A program made the position numbers and the translations under genes. Positions 15,007-20,390 of a DNA stretch of 20,390 bases are shown here, piece by piece; within the stretch, counting starts at the first letter, position 1; every line of letters begins with the position of its first letter. Below the pieces are notes generated by a model. The model was given only the letters and a program-made list of their open reading frames with translations, searched no databases and was not told where the DNA came from. Source of the DNA: CAVSUR01 sp052143655 (GTDB lineage: Bacteria > Actinomycetota > Actinomycetes > Streptosporangiales > Streptosporangiaceae); assembly GCA_052143655.1 (NCBI GenBank), contig JBKQSL010000539.1, forward strand, positions 1 through 20,390, given 5' to 3'.

Positions 15007-15334
15007 GGCCACCCCCCCTTCGGTCCAGCTACGTCCTGGTGTCCGGCCTGCTGAACGCTCCTCCTTACCCAACAGTAGTGCTTAACGCGCAGGTAATCCA
15101 CCGGCCGGGCCGGTGCTGCCTGGTCCATCGTCCCGCCCTGTGGCCCTTGACCATGACAGGCTTACCGGCAACGATTCCAGCCCGGCGGGCCGCCCGGGCT
15201 GGCACGGCCAGATCCAGTGCCCGGATCTGAAACGATCCGTTGACGTTTACTTAACAAGTGTATATAACAGGTATGCATGAAGCCCGCCGGCCAGCCGGCC
15301 GTACCGGCGCCGCCACGGGCGCGAGGGGGAGAAG
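15007..15334. other. 328-bp divergent intergenic region
   Basis: This region separates the PadR operon (minus) from the sugar importer operon (plus). It contains the PadR ribosome binding site, an inverted pair TTACC/GGTAA (15065-15069 and 15092-15096) that could lie near the PadR promoter, and a perfect 17-bp hairpin CACCGGC-cgg-GCCGGTG (15099-15115). It also contains the importer promoter (listed separately). No small coding gene or structured RNA is supported. Confidence 0.6.
15240..15268 (+). promoter_or_regulatory. sigma70-type promoter of the sugar importer operon
   Basis: TTGACG (15240-15245), a 17-bp spacer and TATAAC (15263-15268) match the vegetative consensus at 5/6 and 5/6 positions. 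Transcription would begin near 15275, about 60 nt before the first gene. The spacer contains an imperfect palindrome, GTTTACTTAAC (15245-15255), that could be an operator. Confidence 0.65.
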
Positions 15335-16621
15335 ATGCGCCAGTCAGCACGAGGTCGCAGGTTCCTCCGGACGGCGGCGGCGGCGGCGCTGATCAGCGCG
15401 GTCGCGGCTGGCTGCGCCGCTGGGGTGCCCGCGGCTTCGGTGCAGTCCTCGCGGGTCACCGGGCGCGGCCCGATCACCTTCGCCACCGGCCGGGTGGATA
15501 CCAGTTATCTGACCGGTCTTGTCGCGCAGTGGAACACCGCGCATCCCCGGCAGCGGGTTACGGTCATCGACCTGCCGGACGAGGCCGATGAGCAGCATGC
15601 CCAGATGGTCTCCAACCTCCAGGCCCGAAGCGATGTTTACGACGTGATGAGCCTGGACGTGGACTGGACGGCCGAGTTCGCGTCGAACGGCTGGATCGAA
15701 CCGCTGAGCCCGTCGGCAGCCCCGCTGGGCAAGTTCCTGGCCCCGGCCGTGGCTACCGCCAGGTACGAAGGCAGGCTGTGGGCCATCCCGTTCACCAGCA
15801 ACGCGGGCCTGCTCTACTACCGCACGGACCTGGTCGCCAGGCCGCCCGCCACCTGGGCGCAGCTGGCGGCAGACGCGCGGACGATCGGCCCCCGTCACCA
15901 CATAGCCGGCTACGGGAGCCAGTTCGCCGACTATGAGGGCCTGACCGTCAACTTCGCCGAGGCGGTCTCGTCAGCGGGCGGCTCCCTCCTGGCCCGGTCA
16001 GGCACCCGGGCCACGGTGGACACTCCGCAGGCCCGCGACGCACTCAGCTTCCTGGTCAGCGGCTTCCGCCAGGGCTGGATCCCACCGGCCGCGCTCAGCT
16101 GGGACGAGACGGCGTCCGCCAACGCGTTCGTGGCCGGCCGGCTGCTGTTCCTGCGCAACTGGCCCTACGTCTACGGCGAAGCCAGCAATCCGCGCCACAG
16201 CAAGGTGGCGGGCAAGTTCGGGGTCGCGGTCCTGCCCGGGCAGGACGGCCCCGGCGTCAGCGTGCTCGGCGGCGCCAACCTCGCCATCAGTGCCTTCTCC
16301 CAGCACCCGGCGACCGCGCTGGCGTTCATCAGATTCCTCACCAGCCTGCCCAGCGAGCGCCGCATTCTGGTCGACGCGGCCCTGCCGCCGGTGTGGACCC
16401 GGCTATACGGCGATCCGGCGCTGATCCGCCGGTTCCCCTACCTGCCGGTGCTCAGGCGGGCGATCATGTCGGCCGTCCTGCGGCCGCAGACCCCCATCTA
16501 CGACCAGCTCAGCCTGGCGATCTCTAGCTCGGTGCACCAGGCCCTGGCCGCGCAAGTGCCGGTGAGCAAAACGCTCACCAGCCTGAATAGCGAGCTAAAC
16601 CGGCTCGTGCGAACCCGCTGA
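15335..16621 (+). CDS. carbohydrate ABC importer substrate-binding lipoprotein (first copy)
   Basis: A 428-aa extracellular solute-binding protein of the MalE-like family 1 type. A twin-arginine-poor but basic N-terminus (GRRFLR) precedes a hydrophobic signal peptide ending in the lipobox VAAGC, so C27 would be lipidated and the protein anchored outside the membrane. The ITFATGRVDTSYL strand, DVMSLDVDWTAEFASNGWIEPL (103-124) and LWAIPFTSNAGLLYYRTDLV are typical of oligosaccharide binders. The ATG at 15335 has GGGGGAGAAG just upstream. It is the first gene after the promoter at 15240-15268; the second binding protein starts 45 nt after its stop. The two proteins are clearly homologous but well diverged, so this is an old duplication. 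The sugar is unknown; alpha-glucoside or trehalose types are the nearest by memory. Confidence 0.93.
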   Translation: MRQSARGRRFLRTAAAAALISAVAAGCAAGVPAASVQSSRVTGRGPITFATGRVDTSYLTGLVAQWNTAHPRQRVTVIDLPDEADEQHAQMVSNLQARSDVYDVMSLDVDWTAEFASNGWIEPLSPSAAPLGKFLAPAVATARYEGRLWAIPFTSNAGLLYYRTDLVARPPATWAQLAADARTIGPRHHIAGYGSQFADYEGLTVNFAEAVSSAGGSLLARSGTRATVDTPQARDALSFLVSGFRQGWIPPAALSWDETASANAFVAGRLLFLRNWPYVYGEASNPRHSKVAGKFGVAVLPGQDGPGVSVLGGANLAISAFSQHPATALAFIRFLTSLPSERRILVDAALPPVWTRLYGDPALIRRFPYLPVLRRAIMSAVLRPQTPIYDQLSLAISSSVHQALAAQVPVSKTLTSLNSELNRLVRTR

Positions 16622-16666
16622 TCCGGACAGCTCCGGGTCTGCCGCTGAGAATCAGGAGGTGGCCGC

Positions 16667-17962
16667 ATGCACGCGTGGCCAGGAAAGCAGCATCGGATAG
16701 CGCTGATCACGGTCGCGGTCTTCACCGCACTAGGCCTGGCGGCCTGCGGCAGCAGCGGGCAGGGCAGCGGGAAGCAGGCTTCGGGGACCGCCAAGCAGAC
16801 GATCGTGTTTTCTACCCAGGGCCTGGGCGCTGAGGGCACTGCGACCAAAGTGGCGATCGCGGCGTTCGAGAAGCTGCATCCCAACATCACGGTTCAGCTC
16901 CAGGAGCAGTCGCCGGACTCGGACACCACGCTGGCGAACCTGCAGCACGACTTCGTGGCCGGCGACACTACCCCGGACGTGATCGCGACCGACGTCACCT
17001 GGCCGGCCGAGTTCGCCAAGTCCGGCTGGCTGGACGACCTCACCTCGCTGCACCCCGACACCAGCGGGTTCTTCCCCGGCCAGGTCGCCACCGGCAAGCT
17101 CGGGTCCGGGCAGTACGCGATGCCGTGGTTCATCAACGCCGAGGGCCTGTACTACCGGACCGACCTGGTCAAGACCCCGCCGACGTCGATCAGCGCGCTG
17201 GTCGCCGACGCTAAGGCGGCGATGGCCAGGGACAAGGCGCTCAGGGAGGGCCTGGCGTTCGAGGGTGACAAGTACGAGGGCGCGGTCACCGCGTTCCAGA
17301 GCTTCGGCGCCCATCTGAGCCTGAAGGATCTGGCGAACATCGACACCCCGGCGAACGCCGCAGCGCTTGGCTTCATGTCCGCCGCGATCCGCCAGGACAA
17401 GATCGCCCCGGCCGCGGTCAGCGGCTGGGAGGAGCCCAACGTGCAGTCCGCCTGGCTGACGGGACAGACCCCGTTCGCGCTGAATTGGCCCTATCTGTAT
17501 CAGCTGTCGGAGTCCAAGGCGGCCGGCGGCAAGCCCGCGTACCCGGCGGTCGCGGGCAAGACCGGCTGGGTGCCGTTCCCCAGCGCCACCCCGCAGGCCT
17601 CGCTGGGCGGCGACGACCTGGCCATCAACGCCAAGAGCACGCACAAGGCCGCGGCCTGGGAGTTCATCCGGTACCTGACAAGCGCGACCGCGCAGGACGC
17701 CCGGGCGATCAGCGCCGGCGACCCGCCGTCGCTGGAGGCCGCCTACACCCCCGCCCTGTACGCGGCGGCGCCTTACTACAAGCAGGAGCAGGCCGTGTAC
17801 AAGGTCGTGGTGCCGCGGCCGGTGACGCCGAACTACCCGGCGATTTCCACCGCCCTGCAGACGATGATCTCCTCGGTGATCAGCGGCCAGGGCACTGCGG
17901 CGGCCGAGCTGAAGAGCACCGCGCCTGCCGTGAAGTCGGCGTTCCAGGCCGGCGGATCCTGA
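16667..17962 (+). CDS. carbohydrate ABC importer substrate-binding lipoprotein (second copy)
   Basis: A 431-aa family 1 solute-binding lipoprotein. The signal peptide ends in the lipobox LAAC (C27), followed by a Gly/Ser linker. Family segments are IVFSTQGLGAEGTATKVA, TPDVIATDVTWPAEFAKSGW, YAMPWFINAEGLYYRTDLV and the C-terminal hinge PRPVTPNYPAISTALQTM. The ATVTW/EFAKSGW-type region recalls trehalose/maltose binders of the ThuE class (memory comparison, unverified). A strong AGGAGGT (16654-16660) lies 6 nt before the ATG, so this copy may be translated more strongly than the first. The permease gene starts 6 nt after its stop. This copy keeps the more typical family sequence and is the likelier main partner of the permeases (inference). 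Confidence 0.94.
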   Translation: MHAWPGKQHRIALITVAVFTALGLAACGSSGQGSGKQASGTAKQTIVFSTQGLGAEGTATKVAIAAFEKLHPNITVQLQEQSPDSDTTLANLQHDFVAGDTTPDVIATDVTWPAEFAKSGWLDDLTSLHPDTSGFFPGQVATGKLGSGQYAMPWFINAEGLYYRTDLVKTPPTSISALVADAKAAMARDKALREGLAFEGDKYEGAVTAFQSFGAHLSLKDLANIDTPANAAALGFMSAAIRQDKIAPAAVSGWEEPNVQSAWLTGQTPFALNWPYLYQLSESKAAGGKPAYPAVAGKTGWVPFPSATPQASLGGDDLAINAKSTHKAAAWEFIRYLTSATAQDARAISAGDPPSLEAAYTPALYAAAPYYKQEQAVYKVVVPRPVTPNYPAISTALQTMISSVISGQGTAAAELKSTAPAVKSAFQAGGS

Positions 17963-17968
17963 CCGGCT

Positions 17969-18955
17969 ATGACCGAATCCCCTATGACGGCCGCCCCGCC
18001 CGGGTCCCGCTTGACCCGGGCGGGGCGGTCAGGCCCGGGCCGCCGGCCCGGGCGGGGCAGCCTCGTGGCGCAGGACCGGCGGTTCGGCTACGCGCTTGTC
18101 GCGCCGGTGCTGATCGTGCTCCTCGCGATTACCGGCTACCCGCTCGTGTACAACATCTGGAACTCCCTGCACCATGACATCGCGACCAATCCCGACAAGG
18201 GCTTTGCCGGGCTGTCCAACTACGCCCAGTTGCTCAACAGCTCGACCGTGCAGGCGTCGGACCAGTTCGTGCCCGCCCTGGTGCACACGATCGGTTTCAC
18301 GATCGTGTCGGTGCTGATCGAGATCGCGATCGGGCTGGGCATCGCGGTCGCGCTGAACAAGCCGTTCCGCGGTCGCGGCTTCGTCCGGGCGGCGATCTTC
18401 ATCCCGTGGGCGGTGCCGACCGTGGTCTCCGCCGAGCTGTGGAAGACGATGTTCGACCCCCGGCAGGGCTTCGTGAACTACCTGCTGACCCAACTGCACC
18501 TGCCGCTGGCCTCCGCCACCTGGCTGGACGGCAGCTGGACCGCGTGGGCCGCGATCCTGATCGCCGACGCCTGGCGCAACACCCCGTTCATCGCCATAGT
18601 GCTGCTGGCCGGCCTGCAGGTGATCCCCGGCGACATCTACGAGGCGGCCCGGATCGACGGCGCGAACGCCTGGCAGGCGTTCAGGAAGCTCACCGTGCCG
18701 CTGCTCAAGCCGGCCCTGCTGGTCGCGCTGATCTTCCGCACCCTCCAGTCATTCCTGGTGTTCGACGTGGTGTACGTCATGACCGGCGGCGGCCCGGGCA
18801 CCGCCACGAACGTGCTGGCCTACCTGGACTTCAACGCGTTCATCAACAACTTCGACTACGGGTACGGCGGCGCCATCTCCGTCGTGCTCGTCGCCATCGC
18901 CCTGGTCATCGCCGGCCTCTACATGCGGGCCTTCCGGCCGGAGCAGCCGGCATGA
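17969..18955 (+). CDS. sugar ABC importer permease, MalF/UgpA-type
   Basis: A 328-aa inner-membrane subunit of a CUT1 carbohydrate importer. A basic N-terminal tail (1-38) precedes six predicted TM helices, beginning with YALVAPVLIVLLAITGYPLV (41-60). The cytoplasmic EAA loop that docks the ATPase is EAARIDGANAWQAFRKLTVP (225-244). The ending MTGGGPGTATNVLAYL is typical of MalF-like proteins. The ATG at 17969 is only 6 nt after the upstream stop and lacks a clear ribosome binding site, so coupling with the binding-protein gene is likely; the ATG at 17984 is an alternative. Its stop overlaps the next permease start (ATGA). Confidence 0.96.
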   Translation: MTESPMTAAPPGSRLTRAGRSGPGRRPGRGSLVAQDRRFGYALVAPVLIVLLAITGYPLVYNIWNSLHHDIATNPDKGFAGLSNYAQLLNSSTVQASDQFVPALVHTIGFTIVSVLIEIAIGLGIAVALNKPFRGRGFVRAAIFIPWAVPTVVSAELWKTMFDPRQGFVNYLLTQLHLPLASATWLDGSWTAWAAILIADAWRNTPFIAIVLLAGLQVIPGDIYEAARIDGANAWQAFRKLTVPLLKPALLVALIFRTLQSFLVFDVVYVMTGGGPGTATNVLAYLDFNAFINNFDYGYGGAISVVLVAIALVIAGLYMRAFRPEQPA

Positions 18956-19788
18956 GCCGGGCCGTCCGCCAGCGGGCGGGCCGGGCCGGCTTCTACGCGC
19001 TGATGGCCTTGTTCGTCCTGGTCAGCCTGTTCCCGTTCTACTGGATCGTGATCAGCTCGCTGAAGACGCAGCGCGAGTTCGACGCCGGAACCAGCAGCTT
19101 GCTGCCCGGTCATGTCACCTGGGCGAACTACGTCAGCGCCGTCCGGTTCGGGCTGCTGCACCCGCTGCTCAACAGCGCGATCGTGGCCGGGTCGACCACG
19201 ATCCTCACGGTGATCATCGCCTCGCTGGCCGGCTACGGGCTGTCGCGCACCCAGATCCGCGGCAAGCCACTGATCCTGGGCTTCGTCTTGATCGTGAACT
19301 TCTTCCCGGTCATCGCGCTGGTCGGCCCGCTGTTCATTGCCTACCAGAAGATCCACCTGCTCAATACCCTGCCGGCGCTGGTGATCTCGTCGCTGATCCT
19401 GACGCTGCCGCTGGCGACCTGGCTGCTGACCAGCTACTTCTCCCAGATTCCCCAGTCACTGGAGGAGGCGGCGCTGATGGACGGCAGCACCCGGCTATAC
19501 GCGCTGCGCAAGATCATCGTCCCGGTCGCGATGCCCGGCGTCTTCACCGCGGCGATCTTGTCGTTCATGCTGGCCTGGAATGACTTCACGTTCGCAGTGT
19601 CGTTCCTGAACAACGGAACCCAGACCGCACCGCTGGCAGTGGTGGACATCGGCCAGCAGACCCAGTTCCAGACGGTCTACGGCCTGATCGACGCCTCGGT
19701 CGTCATCATCTCGGTCCCGATAGCGCTGCTGGTGATCTTCGCCCAGCGGCGCATCATCACGGGTCTGACCGCGGGCTCGTTCCGCTGA
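18952..19788 (+). CDS. sugar ABC importer permease, MalG/UgpE-type
   Basis: A 278-aa partner permease with six TM helices. It begins FYALMALFVLVSLFPFYWIV (14-33) and carries the EAA loop EEAALMDGSTRLYALRKIIV (171-190). The LSFMLAWNDFTFA segment and the C-terminal RRIITGLTAGS are hallmarks of MalG-like proteins. The ATG at 18952 overlaps the preceding stop by 4 bp (ATGA). It is the last gene of the operon, with a strong hairpin starting 5 nt after the stop. No ATPase gene follows, so the complex must use one encoded elsewhere; actinomycetes commonly share a single MsiK-type ATPase among such importers. Confidence 0.96.
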   Translation: MSRAVRQRAGRAGFYALMALFVLVSLFPFYWIVISSLKTQREFDAGTSSLLPGHVTWANYVSAVRFGLLHPLLNSAIVAGSTTILTVIIASLAGYGLSRTQIRGKPLILGFVLIVNFFPVIALVGPLFIAYQKIHLLNTLPALVISSLILTLPLATWLLTSYFSQIPQSLEEAALMDGSTRLYALRKIIVPVAMPGVFTAAILSFMLAWNDFTFAVSFLNNGTQTAPLAVVDIGQQTQFQTVYGLIDASVVIISVPIALLVIFAQRRIITGLTAGSFR

Positions 19789-19792
19789 GAGT

Positions 19793-19834
19793 CAGGGCTG
19801 GCCCGGCCCGAGAGCACTCGCCGGGCCAGCCCTG
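19793..19834 (+). terminator. strong hairpin terminator of the sugar importer operon
   Basis: CAGGGCTGGCCCGGC and GCCGGGCCAGCCCTG form a perfect 15-bp stem around a 12-nt loop, beginning 5 nt after the last permease stop. There is no T-tract, but the stem is long and perfect and its position at the operon end supports termination. Confidence 0.8.
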
Positions 19835-19894
19835 TCCACTGTGCCGATGCCGGCCGGCGCAGCGCCCGCCCGCGCCGGGCCAGATGATCCGGCT

Positions 19895-19920
19895 CCTCGC
19901 ATGCGGCAGCCGCTGCGAGG
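19895..19920. other. second hairpin between the importer operon and the nucleotidyltransferase gene
   Basis: CCTCGCA-t-GCGG-cag-CCGC-TGCGAGG gives an 11-bp stem with a single bulged T and a 3-nt loop. It could be a back-up terminator or an element in the leader of the next gene; nothing in the sequence decides between these. Confidence 0.4.
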
Positions 19921-19988
19921 CAACCGCAGCGCAGCCTAGATTCAGGCTGTCGCCAACGAGGGGAGTGCCGGTGCGCGAGGAGGCAACC

Positions 19989-20390
19989 ATGGGTGACCAG
20001 CCCCGCCCATGCGGCGCGGCGCGAGCCAGCCGGCCGCATCCCGGTCCGCCGCATCCCGGTCCGCCGCATCCCGGTCCGCCGCACCCCGGCCTGCAGCCGG
20101 ATACCGCAGCGGGCGAGGCCGTGCTGGCGGCAGCGGTCGAGGCCTACCAGGCCGCGATGGGCCCCCGGCTGATCGCCGTGTACGCGCTCGGCAGCCTGGC
20201 GCACGGCGGATTCAGTCCGCTGGTCAGCGACGTCGATGTCGGCCTCATCCTGGCCGGACCGCTGCGGCCCCTCGACCGCCGGGCCGTCGGCCGCGCCGCC
20301 GCCGTGGTCCGGGGCGGCGGGACGGACCTGCACGAGCGGCTGTCGGTGTTCTGGGGTACCCCGCAGACCCTGCGCGGGCAGCGCCGCGGC
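19989..20390 (+). CDS. nucleotidyltransferase-fold protein (partial, runs off the window)
   Basis: The first 134 codons of a gene cut by the right edge. A strong GAGGAGG (19977-19983) lies 5 nt before the ATG. Residues 61-88 contain the polymerase-beta-type nucleotidyltransferase signature, with GS at 68-69 followed by D81 and D83 (LGSLAHGGFSPLVSDVDVGL), the metal-binding acidic pair. This fold transfers a nucleotide to small molecules such as aminoglycosides or to proteins; the later RLSVFWGTPQTLRGQ segment is all that is seen beyond it. Before the domain, residues 16-35 are a PHPGP repeat (separate entry). Function and substrate are not determinable from this fragment. Confidence 0.8.
   Translation, partial: MGDQPRPCGAARASRPHPGPPHPGPPHPGPPHPGLQPDTAAGEAVLAAAVEAYQAAMGPRLIAVYALGSLAHGGFSPLVSDVDVGLILAGPLRPLDRRAVGRAAAVVRGGGTDLHERLSVFWGTPQTLRGQRRG
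20034..20093 (+). repeat. 15-bp tandem repeat coding for PHPGP
   Basis: The unit CCGCATCCCGGTCCG is repeated three times perfectly (20034-20078), followed by a fourth degenerate copy (20079-20093). Because the unit is a multiple of three, it stays in frame and encodes a His/Pro-rich linker at the N-terminus of the nucleotidyltransferase-like protein. Confidence 0.95.

Noticed and set aside
15099..15115. Perfect 17-bp hairpin between the divergent operons as a terminator
   Set aside because: It lies upstream of both divergent operons, where no transcript ends, so a terminator role makes little sense. It is mentioned only in the intergenic description.
19677..20333. Minus-strand open frame with repeated MRRTG near the right edge
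   Set aside because: It is the antisense reading of the 15-bp repeat and the nucleotidyltransferase signature; the plus strand has the ribosome binding site and the catalytic motif.

Overview
The window is very GC-rich and has actinobacterial features: a Mycobacterium PhoPR-like two-component pair, a LytR-CpsA-Psr (LCP) wall ligase, two polyprenyl-phosphate-sugar type (GT-C) membrane glycosyltransferases, and a sugar ABC importer operon without its own ATPase. I infer a filamentous or soil actinomycete (Streptomycetales/Streptosporangiales-like) but cannot name the genus. No insertion sequence, phage gene or CRISPR array was seen. Most of it reads as ordinary chromosome.

Layout. A tRNA-Lys(CUU) (16-88, minus) is followed by a minus-strand FAD-dependent amine/amino-acid oxidase-like gene interrupted by one in-frame TGA at 1269-1271. 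Divergent to it runs a plus-strand pair: a low-molecular-weight protein tyrosine phosphatase and a fructosamine-kinase-family protein, a pairing that fits repair of glycated proteins. Facing these are a minus-strand response regulator and histidine kinase (RR 4979-5701, HK 3085-4971). Three TTCAG repeats on an exact 11-bp period lie just upstream of the RR gene. The kinase carries a Pro/Ala/Gly-rich insert of about 70 residues in the hairpin of its dimerisation domain.

The next block is envelope-related: an LCP-family protein (minus), a SAM methyltransferase (minus), an MptB-like membrane mannosyltransferase (plus) and a GT87/PimE-like membrane mannosyltransferase (minus). The last two genes converge and overlap.

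Then comes a minus-strand PadR regulator - ABC ATPase - FtsX-like permease operon, tightly packed and translationally coupled. Divergent from it, behind a good sigma70-type promoter, is a plus-strand carbohydrate importer operon: two different substrate-binding lipoproteins, then two MalF/MalG-type permeases. It ends at a strong 15-bp hairpin. The importer must borrow an ATPase encoded elsewhere (MsiK-type sharing is the usual actinomycete arrangement). The right edge cuts a nucleotidyltransferase-fold gene with a short PHPGP repeat near its N-terminus.

I see no clearly undescribed system. The most checkable unusual points are the histidine-kinase hairpin insert, the triple direct repeat upstream of the response regulator, the in-frame TGA in the oxidase, and the tandem non-identical binding proteins serving one permease pair.
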